The position numbers and the translations under genes are program-made. DNA of 64,000 bases, taken from positions 628,467-692,466 of the forward strand of contig KB722750.1 in NCBI GenBank assembly GCA_000349905.1. The letters run 5' to 3'. The number at the start of each line of letters is the position of its first letter. Position 1 is the stretch's first letter. The notes below the pieces were generated by a model. The model was not told the origin of the DNA. It did no database searches and saw only the letters and a program-made list of their open reading frames with translations. This stretch comes from Volvariella volvacea V23. Its lineage: Eukaryota; Basidiomycota; Agaricomycetes; Agaricales; Pluteaceae. Shown one piece after another: positions 45,952 through 58,996 of the stretch.

Positions 45952-48900
45952 ATGCTCATCAAACTCATCCCTTCCCCGCCCCACCCCACCGTGCTCTTCG
46001 CCATCACCTTCCAAAACCCTCCCCAGGGCCAACCGCTCCCTCCAGCCTGGATCAACCAACTAGACTACCTCTCCCTCAACGAGCTCGAGCTCCCCAAACA
46101 GCTCCACTCCCTGGACAAGGCCGCCATAGTCCCCTGCATCGTCGAAGAAATCACGTTGGACGTGCCGGCTCTGACTGTCACATGCCACTTCATCGACGGG
46201 TCCATCGAGGAATGGCCGCTCATGGGCCCGAACTGCTTGAAATCCATCGGAGACGTGTTGGACCTGGTCAACGAATCCGCGATGGAGATTGAGAGAGAAC
46301 AGGAGAGGGAGCGGGCGAGAGAAGAGATGGAGCAGAGGAGGAAGAGGGAAAGCGAGGGCGGCGCCGCTGCCGTCGTCGGCAACTCGACGTTTGGCGCGCT
46401 GGCTGGAAAAGTTGCAAAGCACAAGAAGCAGAGGTCGTTGTTGATGACTCTTGTCGCGTATGCCCCTCTCTTTTTCCTTCCCATCTATTCTATTTTCTAA
46501 CGAAAACTTTTTTTCGCTCTTTAGATCGATTGTCCCGCTGTCCTCCCTCTCAGGCACCACCTCCTCGTCCTCCTCATCATCAACGCCCCGCCAGCCCTCA
46601 CCCCCACCCACACCCATAACCTCCACCGCCCCCTCCTCAAACCTCTCCTCCCGCGCCCTCCGCCGTCGCGCGCGCTCAGCCCTCGTCGACATCTTCCGCC
46701 AACACGCGCTGGGCGAAATCACGCGCCGCCTGCCCCAGGGCGGGTACTACACCTGGATCATCCAGAGCACCCTCCGGCGCGTCATGCACAGAATCGACCA
46801 GCTCACGGCGAAGGCGGGGGGCAACCCGAGCGACGTGCTTCGTGCGTACCACCAAGCTGCGGAGGCACATTGTGGTTGGTCGGCTTCGTCCTCGTCGTAC
46901 CCGGTGAATGTGACGAGCAGTGGGTATGCAGAGTATGGGCCTGGGCCTGGTGGTGCGGGGTATCAGGATGGCTATGCGCTGGGCTACTCGCCGTATCCTG
47001 GCTATCCGTCCCATGGGCCTCCTGGACAGGGATATGCGGACGCGTATGGGCAGGAGATTGATTATTTTGCGATTACGGCGACGTCGATGCCGCCTTCGCC
47101 GTTTTATTCGGACGAGGAGGAAGGAGAGGAGGAGGATGAGGAGGATACGGCCGAGTCGAGTATGGTGAAGACACCGTCTTCCGCCTCTTCTGGGTCTTCT
47201 TCCACCTCTTCTGGTCCCATCTCGGAGCAAGACGATAACGGCCGCGACAAGCAGATCCACCGCCGTACACGCTCAAGACGCAAGTCCATGTCGGCCTACG
47301 CTGCGCTCTCAGCGTCCCCAGCTTCATCTCCGTCTCCGCCTGCTCCCCAGCAACAGACGTCGGCGGCTCCGCACGTAGCGACGCCTATCCTTGGTTCGGT
47401 GCCTCACCCGCCGCCCCCGCCTCAGCCGCAACACCAGCTCCCGCCGCACATGCACCAGCTCCCGCACCACCCTCCTCCTACGCGCTCTCACTCCCATCCA
47501 CGGCCACGGCCAAGGCCACAACAGCTCCAGCAGCAGCCAATTATAAACCACAAAGCAAGCCACTCTGCCCCAGCCTCCCCCATCCCCGTGCCCGTGCACG
47601 TACCAGTACCAGCAGCAGCACGCGGGCCCCCACCGCTAACGCCAGAAGAGCTGAACGAGTACCACGAGCTCTGCGCGATCTCGCAGCGGCTGCAGCACCT
47701 CTTCCTGCAGTCCATACAACGGCTGCAGGCGGTGGAGGACGAGAACCGGCAGCGGGAGGAGGGGCTGGAGGGGCGGTCGCGGAGGCGGGCGTGGCTGAAC
47801 CGGGGGCTGTTGGTCGTGAGGGCTGTCGGTGGCGGTGTCCACGCGGGTGCTGCCAATGCGGGTGCTGCCAATGCGGGTGACAAGGGGACGAGAGGGGCGC
47901 GGGATTTGGGGTGTATAGGGGGCGGGCTGGGGGCGAGGGGGAGCGCGGACTGGGGGTATGCTGTGCCGGCTCAGCGGAGCAGGCTCGGGATGCAGTGGTG
48001 GAGCGGGGATGATTGGGAGTACGTCGGATGCGGGAACGGCAGCAGCGCCAGCACCAGCACCAGCAGCGTTGGTGATGCGTATGACCGCAGTTTGGAGATG
48101 GATGTGGATGTGAGCATGGGCGTGGACGGGATGGATATGCACATTGATGATGGTGTGGACGTCACTGTGAACCGCGGGTGTGGTCCTGCACCTGGTCTGG
48201 GTATGAGCATGGGTGTTGGGAGGGGCATTGGGATGCATGTAGGCGTGGGTGTGGAGATTGGGATGGGGAGAGGGATGGGAGCGGGGAGGATGGGCGTGCG
48301 GATGGGGATCGAGGGGATCGAGGCTGCGATGGAGGATATACAGACTGGCGTCGAAGGGCTGGCGTTCATCGAAGAAGACGACGTGGAGGAGGACCCGAGT
48401 GCCCGAGCTCAGGAGCCAGATGATGGCAGTGACGAGGAGGTCGCAAACGCGACTGTGCCGAGCACGAGACGCCATTCGACGTCGAATGATTCGACAAGCC
48501 ACGGGGGTGGTTTGAGTGAGCAGCAGGCAGCGAGGATTAGGAGGCTGTCGGAGAGCGATTGTCCCCGGTTGGGGCCTGCGTCTGCGTCGTCTAGTGGCTC
48601 GAGCAAGTTATTTCCTGTTACGGAGGTTCACAACGAGGCTGTCGAAGTTGAAGACGAAGCTTCGGGCCAAGTTTCGTACCAAGACGTGAACCAGGCTGAT
48701 TATTCGGGCGTCAGCGATGGTGCAGACCTGGAGGAGGGTTATCATGGACGTGGCGACGAGTTTGGAGCTACGACTGCAAGAGGACACGACGACGACAGCG
48801 AGGACGCAATCAGAGAGCTCGAAGTCGAACTTGGGTTTTTGGATCTCGAAAGCGGGACCAGGAGGAGAAATAGCCTCGGGAATGTCGTCATGACTTCGCG

Positions 48901-49825
48901 TTCCAGCCAGTCCTCCTCCTGCCAGGCCGGCGGCCCAATCAGACTCTCGCCCCCACCTCTCTGCCCACGACCGCGCACAAAGAGCATGTACGGATATGGA
49001 CCTGGCTACTCCGGCCCACACACCGTCCGGCTCGTCACCAAGAGCGACTCTGGCTGTCCTAGGACGTTGGTGGAAGACGACGCAGAAGAGGCGCTGCCCG
49101 TGTTACCCGTGTTCCCATCTCTGGCGCCCTCGCCCGTCGTGGCACTGGCCCCGAAACCGATGTCGTTCCCTGCAACTGCAACACCGGTGCCCGCGCCCAT
49201 GCCGACGCCTACACCCGCGCCGAGCTACATCCCGATTTCGGTGCCGGTGACGCCCTCGCCGCCTGGCTCGCCGACGTCGCCGACCTCTGCCTCGTCGACG
49301 TGTTCGAGCGGGTCGTGTTCGTCGACGTACTCGGTTTCGACGGTTTCGTCGGCTAGCTCGTCGGTGTTGAACACGCCTGTTCCGACGAGGCCTACGTCGC
49401 CGTCGCTGTCGATGACTTGGGTCGTGGAGCATGATGCGGAGAATGAGATGGAGCTTGGGGAGCATCGTGGTGGGTTTACGAATCCGTGGGCCAAGTCCCC
49501 TCCTGCTGCTGTCGCTGTGGTGCCTTTCGAGTCGTCTATCCCTTTGGCGAGTGGGATTACTATGCCTGGACAGTTCGAAGCTCCATCTCCGGAAGAGCTG
49601 CCGATTGTGATGCCCGCGATGACGGTGGCGGCAGCGACGATGCCCAAGCCTGTTAGGCCGACGCCGATACATGCGCGTCCGCATCCTAATCCGTTGAGGA
49701 ATGAGGTGGGGGTGGGGTTGCACCCGCTGCCGCCTCCGCCGAGGAAGAGAAAGTCGTGGATGAGGAGTGGTGAGCATAGTGCGATGAGAGATGGGGCGTT
49801 TGAGGGGGGAGTTGCGAATGTGTAA
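45952..49825 (+). CDS. Large low-complexity protein of unknown function
   Basis: Two exons, 45952-46457 and 46525-49825, joined by a 67-nt GT-AG intron, giving 1268 aa. I do not recognise the protein. The first 110 residues look like a folded domain (VLFAITFQNPP, WINQLDYLSLNELELP, VPCIVEEITLDVPAL, DGSIEEWPLMG). A charged, probably coiled-coil stretch follows at about 113-135 (EREQERERAREEMEQRRKRE), then a conserved-looking helix region (ALVDIFRQHALGEITRRLP, TWIIQSTLRRVMHRIDQL). Most of the rest is disordered: Gly/Tyr/Pro-rich, acidic, His/Pro/Gln-rich, a second coiled-coil patch (QRLQHLFLQSIQRLQAVEDE), a Gly/Met/Val-rich segment at about 700-775, and a Ser/Pro/Thr-rich C-terminus. No signal peptide or membrane segment was seen. 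The ATG chosen is the first one that leads into the folded region. Confidence 0.75.
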
Positions 49826-51232
49826 TTTGGGTGAGGATTTGCGGCGTAGGGAGGGGGGTGGAGGGATTGAGGGGCTGGGATATGGAATTTGGAGGTGTTG
49901 CGTCCGAGGTGGTTGTGCTTTGCGCCTTGCTGAGGCAGAGGCAGCTGGCCGTGGTGGGGTTGGCGGCTTGTTGCTTCCATGTCTTGCGCTCGGTCGCTGT
50001 CCCGATGTTCAAGCAGACGTCAAAGGCCCTCGTCCATCTCCGGCGTCTGTCACGCGTTCAACGTTAAACTTTCGACGTTCAAGGTTATTGCTTCATGACG
50101 TGTATTTCTATAATACTTTTGTCCTTCAACCACCATCCCCTGACCTCAACGATAATTCTCACTTTTGCTGTACATTATAATGGGTACTGACTGACTTATC
50201 TAGATATATAGTTATTCGTTCGTCCATCCGTCCATTCGTTTCATGACACTGCCATAACACCCTCCATCCCCCAACGTTCATTGTCGCATTTCTGCTTTTT
50301 TATCTTCTCGTGCTTTTACTTTATCCTTTTGCGCATATATTCTGGCAGATGCATTTTCATTGCAATTTTTCAAATGGCAAACGGCTATACCCCTCCCCAT
50401 CTTCATTGGCACGCCACGCATCATGGTATAGCAAACTCTACCTCACATTCATCCATTCACTCTGCACATATAGAGACATTGGCATTGAGCACTTTTGGAA
50501 CTTCATTCTTGCCACATTCTTGGATCTTGCATTTCGTCTCATTACGATACACATACAAAAAACCTTATTGTCTTCTCTCTAATTCACGTGTACATATGCG
50601 TATCTTGCACCTTTTTTTGCATCTTTGTGTCATCTTTTCTTATTAGTATACGATACAATGATAGACTGACGGAGATGGTTGCTAGAACCATCCCACCCCA
50701 TTTCGTACGCGTCATTCCATTACTAGCATCCACCATCGTCCGCCTGTTATGAGGCATAGCACTGGACCCGTCCGCTCAATTTCCCACCGATCCCCCGCCT
50801 TCATCGTCGCCACCCCCGCTCCAACCCCACTTAGACCACGACCTCTGCCTCCCGCAAGAAACCCAATTCAGAAATCACAAAAATTGCAAAACGGAGAAGT
50901 ATACCGGCCCGCATCTATTCCTAATGTTAGTTGTCAAGTACAAATTGTAGTTAGCTAGCTCTCTAAACCCCCCGAAATGCGAAAAAGAAAAAGGAAGCAG
51001 AAAGAAAGGGATTTATGAATTATGTGGTATTTAGTTACATGGTATCTCGGTTATATAAAGAATTGATATAGAAAGAAAATTAGGAAATTGAATGATTAAC
51101 TTTGAATGATAGAGGTTAAGTCATTGGGGCGTTGCGATGATCCCGTGTGCAGGTGGGGTTAAGTCACTAGTAGATATGAAGTAACAAGACAAATGAAAGT
51201 AAATTCGATACTGTTTGACTGATACTCGTTGC
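49826..51232. other. Intergenic up to the assembly gap
   Basis: About 1.4 kb, AT-rich from about 50140 on, starting with the probable 3' UTR of the preceding gene. No gene recognised; the frames at 50281-50646 are stop-poor only because of T-rich composition. Confidence 0.5.
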
Positions 51233-51332
51233 NNNNNNNNNNNNNNNNNNNNNNNNNNNNNNNNNNNNNNNNNNNNNNNNNNNNNNNNNNNNNNNNNNNN
51301 NNNNNNNNNNNNNNNNNNNNNNNNNNNNNNNN
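51233..51332. other. Assembly gap (100 N)
   Basis: Exactly 100 unknown bases, the conventional length for a gap of unknown size. The true distance between the flanks is not known, and anything spanning this position cannot be read. Confidence 1.
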
Positions 51333-51545
51333 AGGGACGGCGATGCAATGCATGTACAATGGCTCGCGCTGTGACCCTTTGCGCACTTGGGCTCTAGGCG
51401 CAAATCGCCTAGTTAGACTTTGTTGTTGGACCACCAGAAGGTTAGGCCTGATTGTCAATGTGGGTCCTAACGAACCCAGAAGATGGCTCAATGCAAATGA
51501 CCGGAGTTTGGGGGCGTCCGAAATCCATTTTCTAGCCGATTGTGC

Positions 51546-52089
51546 TCATGAGACTGTTTGAGTTTGAGCAACTGAGCTCATTATACAACCATGATGGTGG
51601 TGAGGCGGAAATCGGGTCCCGGGATGGACGTACCTTGACGGCGAACGACTGTCCAAGTTGAGCTGTTTCCAATTTGGTGGCGGAGTGCAAGGTTTTGGTT
51701 TGTTTCCAATTGCCTGAACGTGCTTCGCTGAGTTCTGACCAAGTCTGATGGGTGCATTCCTTGGACGAGTGATACCGGGAGTAGCCATGATTTGGGGGTG
51801 CGGACTTTGGGCCTGTTGGATAAACAACACCTTTAGTTTAACCCATACATCCCACAAACCTTACGAGATGGTGAACGGTGTGCGTGCTTTCTGATAACAG
51901 AGAAGGATTCCCTGGTCTGGAGCCTTTTAGGCGTGGAGGGCACCCCGTTTCTTCTCCTCCAGATGAATTGCCGTCTTCCCCGCTTTCATCCAAACTGGGA
52001 GAGTTGATGCTTGTGTTGGAGCACCGGCACGGGCATTGAGCAATGCTGAAATGCGAAGATGCTGCCAGCCGTCCCAAAGTCTGGTCCAT
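51546..52089 (-). CDS. Hypothetical small protein, two exons
   Basis: Tentative 163-aa model. Exon 52089-51865 (MDQTLGRLAASSHFSIAQC and onward, ending THTVHHL) joins exon 51812-51546 (AQSPHPQIMATPGI and onward) through a 52-nt intron with a GTAAGG donor and a CAACAG acceptor, phase 0, the size typical of this genome. The product is Ser/Pro/Gly-rich with a cysteine cluster (CPCRC) and a short His run. No signal peptide, domain or family is recognisable. The splice pair is the main support, and codon character is weak. It may be a non-coding transcript or chance. Confidence 0.3.
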
Positions 52090-55000
52090 TCTGATGACCT
52101 TGATGCCACGTTGTAGAGCCCGGCGATGTGGTTGGGCCTAGGGCTTTACGAATATTCATGTTTGGGGCTCGGGCACAGTCAGCATTCGGTGGGCCAACAG
52201 CATTTGTGGGAGAGGAATGCAAGGCGGTTGAAAAAGGAAGAGCGTACAATTGCTCTTACGGGTATAGAAGCTGCAAGTACCACCACTCATACTCCGCGAC
52301 CCCTGCGAACTTGGCCCCGTTCCATGGTCTGTAAACCGTCCGCGTGAGGAAAGGAAAGATCCGAAGAATGATGCGATTAATCAGTAGGATGCATAAGTTG
52401 AGCGCCGTTTCGTATAAGGTCGCGGCACCAGCACTCCGCCAAAAATGGGGAAAGCTTGTGGATCTTGCTGGAATTAGGGCAGAAGACAGCGGTTGATGCC
52501 ATGCCTAGGCATGTCAAGTTCGGGAGAAAAGTCGCCGTTGAGAACAATAATCATAACATTATTGTGCTTTCCCGAAGACTCCAATATAGGATGTCAGTTT
52601 GGGGGTATGCGAGGCTAATTTCGGTGAACTCGCCTGGGCAATAAAGAGGAGATCGTGTGCGAGGGTGATTTACTACGGGTGACAGCACCCCTAGGGCCCA
52701 CGGCACGCCGTTCGTTCCAACTTTATGGCGATACCCCCCAACTCTGCAGCTCAGGTCTGCAGGGAAAGTGTAAGTCCCATGTCGCAGCTAAGTTGTTTTT
52801 CATACAACTCTTGGAGTGAACAAGCCACCCACTGTCTAAGCCCACCCGTTGTCTGCGTGCCACGCTAGTCGAAGTCCGAGGCCGCTTTATTTGAAAACAC
52901 TGGTGTGAGGTACCAACCTGGTAGTAATCTTGGTGATGGATGCTTTTGCCAAGCATCGGCGGAGATGCTCTACCTACCTATAGAGTGAGCGTTTGCTGTG
53001 AACAGACCTGTGCAAATTGGCATGTCAATTACTTGGTACGATAGCTCGCGATCTAGGATACATGACTATAGCACAACTGCCGGACTACTCGACGCGGCAG
53101 CGAAGCATTTCGGGAGTGCTAGAAGTGAACTACCGTCGCGAGATGGCCGAAAATCGGTGGAAATTGTATGGCGCCAAGTTCCATTTCAGCTGCACTGGGT
53201 TCAGAATCGAGGTGCGGCAAACCACCACGAACATCATCGGCCATCTCGGGAGTGCCTCTGCCAGTAGCTTTGAGCTGATTGGTGGCCAATAGAAAAGGCC
53301 AAGAAGGTGTCCACTGTAGGAGGAAGAATTTGGGTACGCTGTGGCTCGCGTTGAAGGACACCCTTCTAAATTGCTCGAATTTGCAGACCACTGCCGCTGA
53401 GTTTCATTTGAATCGTGTTCGGACGGAGACGATCGGAGTCTAAAAACAGCGAAGTCTGGTTAGTCTTCCATTAAAGTTGGACTTCTGTGGCTTGCCGCCT
53501 CTTTTCCTTCTCGATTTTGCGCATTGCAGAGGTGTTCCCGTTAATCGGTCATTCTTGCTCGGTCATTTCGGCCTCCCACTTGAACAAGTTAATTTGACAG
53601 AATTTCATGAGGAGCGTATCTGCTCTTCAAACGAATTGAGTACGTATTACGACGCCCAGCAAGCACAAACCGATGGTAAAGCAGCTCGCAACCCTGGTGA
53701 GGGAACTCGCTCTATTTGAAGAACCTCAGTACTTATATTGCGGCTTGATATTACGCTGGTTCCTACATACATACCTGGATGGTCGTTGCACCGCAGGTCC
53801 GCGAAGAAAGGCGAAAGAGGGTTTTATTGGCGAAGTTCCTGAAATATGAAATTAAAATGGTAAGTCATACCCAAATATATGCGCATATATGACACACCTT
53901 GGTGTGGCTTGTCCATTTTTGTGCAGCATAGGCTTAAGTGACAACGCTCCGCGGATGCTGGCCAGCCCTTCGTTGGTGCGGAGTTCCATAGCATGCACAG
54001 TAGTAGGTACGCGATAGCCGCCAAGTTTTATATCCGCTTTATGCTTGGTTTCTCCCAATCACTCGTGTACGTCAACGCTCGGAATCGAGGAGGCCGTTCC
54101 ACGATAATCAGTCATTTCTCCCGAAGCCACGCGTTGCCCGAGTAATTTGCTTTGCCCAGGCGTTGTGGATATCCCACGTTGTCTCAGGCGTTTCTTTCTG
54201 GAAGTTCCTCCGATCTCAAAAGGACTTGGAAAGAAAGTAACACTCCTACTGAAGGAGACTGGACCACGGACCACCGCAGTCCAACGTCAAAAATGCAATC
54301 ACATGGACTTACGAGTAGGTACGCCTTGCCACATATCACTCTTCCATCTCCGACAATCTGATTTCCTTAACTCGTGACTATACCCTGTAATTCCTCCATC
54401 TAGTTAGTAACCTGCATCGACCAGCCATCAACGAAGAAGCATCCTATTCCGGATAAATTTGCCCAAATTTGAGGCACATGGTGTATCGCACAATCTCTGC
54501 CTATCTGCGAAATTTTATTGACATGGGTGATCGTCGCCCGCACAAATCTGGGAAGTAGCTAATGGAGATGATTCACGCCCTCAACAATCAGAGCCCGAGC
54601 TTGAGGTGCCTCAGCTATCATTCCCAATCGAGTGCTTGATATGCTCATCATGGATCGTAGTATGGCGCACAGGAAGTGGCATTCCTCATTAATCGACTTT
54701 TTCATTCTTTGCCACGTCCTGAGAACCTTCCATGATTGCCTTGCAATGCGCCAACTCAAGGTTTCAACAGCCAATACGATTCTGTCGGTCTGGGCTATCA
54801 TTTCCGCGCCACATACCGGCTACGTACTGCCTCGAGGAGCCCAACCGCCAAGCACGAAGGCATTGCTGATGGCAGCAATGTCGCCGAATTATCTGCGACC
54901 CTGCTGGCAAGTCGCCTGCTGGCGTTTGCGGTGAATAACGTTTGAATTAGACGTGCACGTTCATCTGTCGGCATGTGGTGATGGGACCGTAGCTGGCTAT

Positions 55001-57305
55001 TCATATCTCCTAACTCACAGCTATCTGGGTTTCAATTATGAGGCAGGAGTGACCGCCGTCAAATAGGATTCTCTCCACCGACTTTCAACGCGAAGTTCGC
55101 GCCGCCAGCCAGTTGACGGGAAGCCAATTTAATTGTAAGGTACGCACAGTACACCACCTTTAGGCGTTACTGCGCTCCTTATCACCCTGAACTCCCGCAT
55201 CTGATGTGTTGCTTCAGATATTCGTCTGCTTCCCAACACTCGAGAACGCCGATAACCTTACCATAGCTTTCACTCTACCGACATCAAGCCTTGCAATGAT
55301 AAAATGCTTCATTGCGGGAAACAAAGCACTTCTTTGATAGTCTAATTGACTCCGCCCGACGCGCTGTCCTACCGCAGTCTCATTGTCGTTTTCGGTATTG
55401 ATACCACAGAAACTTTACGAGATTCATGCTGGTTTATGTGGCAAGTAGACCCACCCTTCTAAATATTTGACCCCAAATTTGATCACCCATCACACCGGCA
55501 TCATGATCATAGGGGACACAATGTGCCATCTCAAACCTTGCTCAAAGGCATTTGCCATCCCAATAGTACGCATGGTGCGCCGTTTGTTTGCCGCCGTCAA
55601 TGCGTTCTCATGGTCTCCGCCCCTCATTCTGTTTGCGAACATAAGCATGCTGATAGGTCGTTGTCTGGACCACGCAACTGGATTCTGCAAACTACATATG
55701 ACTTTTCCGCAAGCACCGGCATACTGTTATCAGGGAAAACCGGATAGTACACGCGACTGCAAGTGCGTACTATGTCGCCGAAGAACCAAAAACATCAATC
55801 CGCATACCCGATGTTGAAACTTTTGAGAAATGCTCGTTCCGAGAACCACGCAGAAGGTTCAGGATAACCTTCAGTCCCGTGGTGGGTTCACCGCTCCATA
55901 GTATTCCTGAGGTGCTGCTGATTCTCCCACAGCTATTGTGTATATCCGTCTAGCGGAAGAATGATATTTACCTTTTTTACGAGGCCTCGTAGGTTTTCAA
56001 CATAAAAAAGGATGGATGATGTCAGCTCGTGGTCATAAGGCCCAAACTTGAATTTCTGTTCCAATATATTTTGTCACCATCTCAGCCCTAGCAACTTTGT
56101 ATATACGGAAGCGTTCGGTAATCGGCCGGCTCTCCTTTGTTGAGCTACAAGCCACCATATGTCTAGCCCTTCTCAAGGATTTCGGGACGTATATTAACGG
56201 AATAAAGCGTTGCTCACAGTAGATAATCTTAACTAACATGTCGGCAATCGCCACACAGCTTTTCATGATGACACAGGCTAGGTACCTTGAAGCGTCATCT
56301 ATCCGGATACGCTTCGGTTCATGAAGTTTGTGCATATGCCGCACCCTGAATCGTACGCATGTGCCTATGAAGCTATAACGCGATGCACCCATGAGTCATA
56401 ATGAACCCAGATAGACCGAACAGTGGTGCAGAAGGCACTTCTGTGGATTCCCGGTTGCGCACATCCGGATTCTAGTATTCCTGAGTCAAGGCTGAGGTTT
56501 ACACATGGTCTCATGTTATGGGCATGAGAATGACTATCAGTTCCTAAGAATTAGCCCAAGCCTCACGTAACGTACGCAAAGACGGTACCTTGTCGATATC
56601 TTCAGAGTCCCGATCAGAAAAGTCGAGGAACAGAATAAACTACAGGTAAGAAGGGAAAATGGCATCACAGGCTCATGCTGTAGCCCCACCAAAGAGCTGT
56701 GTAAGTTTGAATATGTTGCCATGTCCGCTGTTGATTAAGCAGAAAAGTACTAGCTCGTGCAGGGGTTGTTGGTCGGATGGGGGGAGAAAGGGGATATTGA
56801 TGTACGTATGAAGCGCAAAGGGTAGATGGAGGATTGGTGCTGATGATGTCAACAGTCATCTTCGCTCAGATATCTGAACTCCGATTTCCGGAAAATCTTG
56901 AAGGATTCTCTGTTACGGCGGTCTGATCCCCATCTGTGACAAGCGAATATTCGAATCTAGGAATTGGATTAAGCCTCGGAGAGATGAAGGCCTTGATGGA
57001 TGGAGGAAGAGGTAAGGAAGGGTAAGGAAGACGATGAAAAAGGAAAGTAATGAGGAGAGTGGGAGAGTTACCCCAAGATTTGGCGTCGATTGGCGAGATT
57101 TGGACTCTAAAGGTTCCGTCACCCTAGAATGTGGGCAACTTGCTATATCGGGATGCAATCTGTGTCGGTGCATATAAGTCCCTGTTAGCGCCCATGCCCC
57201 GGAATGTAGCTCTCCTCATCGTATTGCCAGCCCAACTGCTTTAATTCCAGTCGTTTTAGATTTCGTTATCATCCTACTGACCGCTCCTACCACTCTACTT
57301 AACCA
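52090..57305. other. Gene-poor interval, no recognised gene
   Basis: About 5.2 kb without any frame that I can connect to a known family or a consistent chain of splice sites. Base composition is fairly even, with stops in all frames, unlike the AT-rich transposon debris at 1-7.9 kb. The last 200 bases hold the likely promoter of the velvet gene, with a TATAAG at 57173-57178, 128 bases before its ATG. Confidence 0.5.
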
Positions 57306-58996
57306 ATGTACCCTCCCCAGTCCCGCCACGATTACCATCTTCCTCCTCCTCGACTCGATTCGACTCCTCCGTCGTCGTCGTCTTCGGCTTCATCCTCTTC
57401 AGTTTCTATTTCACCCCCGCTTAGCAGACATCCTAATCCTTCTCCTCCATCTGATTCGCCGCCTTCGCCATCTTCGTCCTACTCTAATCATCATCACCAC
57501 GCATACCGTCCGCATACCGCGTCTCGTTCAGATTTAATGGGTCGACCAATCCATTTCATGACTGGCCAGTTTGCTGGAAAGACTATTCGCGCCCAGTTGA
57601 ATGAAATCCAAAAGGCTGACCTCGGCAGAAAGTAGGTCTGCTGACTTCGTCAGAGCCCTCTTGACTGGTCGATGGAAATAACCGCTCTTTTCAAAGGTAC
57701 GCCAGAGTGGATAGAAGGCCGCTCGACCCGCCCCCAGTGGTCCAGCTCCGCCTTTTCCAAGTGTATCAGGCTGGAACTGACCAGGAGACAGAGCAAGAGA
57801 TCCCTAACTATGAGTGGGTTATTTTCTTTCACAGCTTCATCATGAGGTCATTTCCGTGACAAACTTGCCTTTTCCGTTCCTTGTGTGCACCTGCTATCAT
57901 CTGCCTCTTCTCCACACCTTTCCCATCTGATAGTGAGGTTGAGGTTCTGGGTTTGATGTGCACCGTAGACCTATTCCCAGTTGACTCCCCCGACCAAGCT
58001 CCGAGATCTCGCCACCATTACGACTACGGTCCTAATGGGGCGCCCTATCCACGTTCAGGACCGCCGTCCCGCCCTCAGGACACAAGGACATACCCTTACT
58101 CTTATATGTCACAACCGCAGCCTCAGTCACAGGCGTCCTCCACCATGCCCCCAATATTGCCGCTCCACGTCCCTAATGGATCACCAACTCGTCGATCGCC
58201 GGGGTCTACATCAGTTTCGTCATACTCCTCTTCGTCCACGCCGCCTTCTTCAAACTCTTCATCGGATGTAATCCATCGTATTGGCACTCAGGTTTTGACG
58301 GAGGAGTCGAAGTTGACCAATGCGTTGGTCGGTGCGACGTTTGTTCAGCCCTGCTGCGTTGATTACCAGGGCAGAAAGGCCCTGTTGTTTGTCTTTGCGG
58401 TTAGTTCCCCACCACCTTCCTTTCTCGCTATCTGATCACGAGTGAACTGATTGACACGCGTTTGCCACTTTATCCCAACGCTTTACTCCGCTCTTCTCGT
58501 CTCGATCTTGGGCCGGTTCCTTAGGACCTCGCCGTCAAAATTGAAGGGACATTCATCCTGCGTTACAGAGTTTTCGATATCTTTTCCAAACCCCATCCAT
58601 CAGAGAATCTTCCCATTCAGGCAGAATGCTACGGAGGTATGTTTCGTGTATATTCAACCAAGGAATTTCCAGGTCTTCAAGCCTCCACCGAACTCACCAA
58701 GGTTAGTCTTGTTTGTTTAATCCTATAAATTGCCCCCGTGTGACGCCATATCGTCATTTTTTTTCAAAATCAAACGCCCATCACAACACCTCCGCCTTGC
58801 CTCCTTTCTTTGATCTCTCTGATATCCGAACCATTGAATTGCATTTCTGACATCACCCCCCCCTCCAATTCCACAATACCTCATTACCCATACATAGCAA
58901 CTGGCCATGTGGGGTGTGCGCCTCAATATCAGGGAAACGGAGCGCCGACGCAGAAGACGCGAAGAGGATGAAAGCCCCAGCCGTCTTTCTTCTTGA
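57306..58996 (+). CDS. velB: Velvet-domain regulator, VelB-like
   Basis: Five exons, 394 aa: 57306-57631, 57697-57813, 57934-58399, 58525-58701, 58898-58996. After a disordered Ser/Pro/His-rich N-terminus (about 1-85), the velvet fold begins near GRPIHFMTGQFAGKTI and continues YARVDRRPLDPPPVVQLRLF, then VLGLMCTVDLFPV. It is interrupted by about 110 Pro/Ser/Tyr-rich residues and resumes at NALVGATFVQPCCVDYQG, LLFVFADLAVKIEGTFILRY, AECYGGMFRVYSTKEFPGL, and a C-terminal WGVRLNIRETERRRRRRE. A long insertion inside the velvet domain is the mark of the VelB branch. In ascomycetes VelB pairs with VeA or VosA and links development with secondary metabolism in the nucleus. All exon joints are phase-consistent. 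The last intron (196 nt) is the least certain. Confidence 0.93.

Noticed and set aside
46060..49980. Long minus-strand open frames (46722-46060, 48502-47636, 49777-49103, 49980-49225) opposite the 1268-aa gene
   Set aside because: They are antisense shadows of a GC-rich, Ser/Pro/Gly-rich coding exon; their translations are Arg/His/Pro runs with no start context or splice signals.
54559..55817. Several 60-116 codon frames on both strands
   Set aside because: They are short, overlap each other on both strands, and show no motif or consistent splicing.
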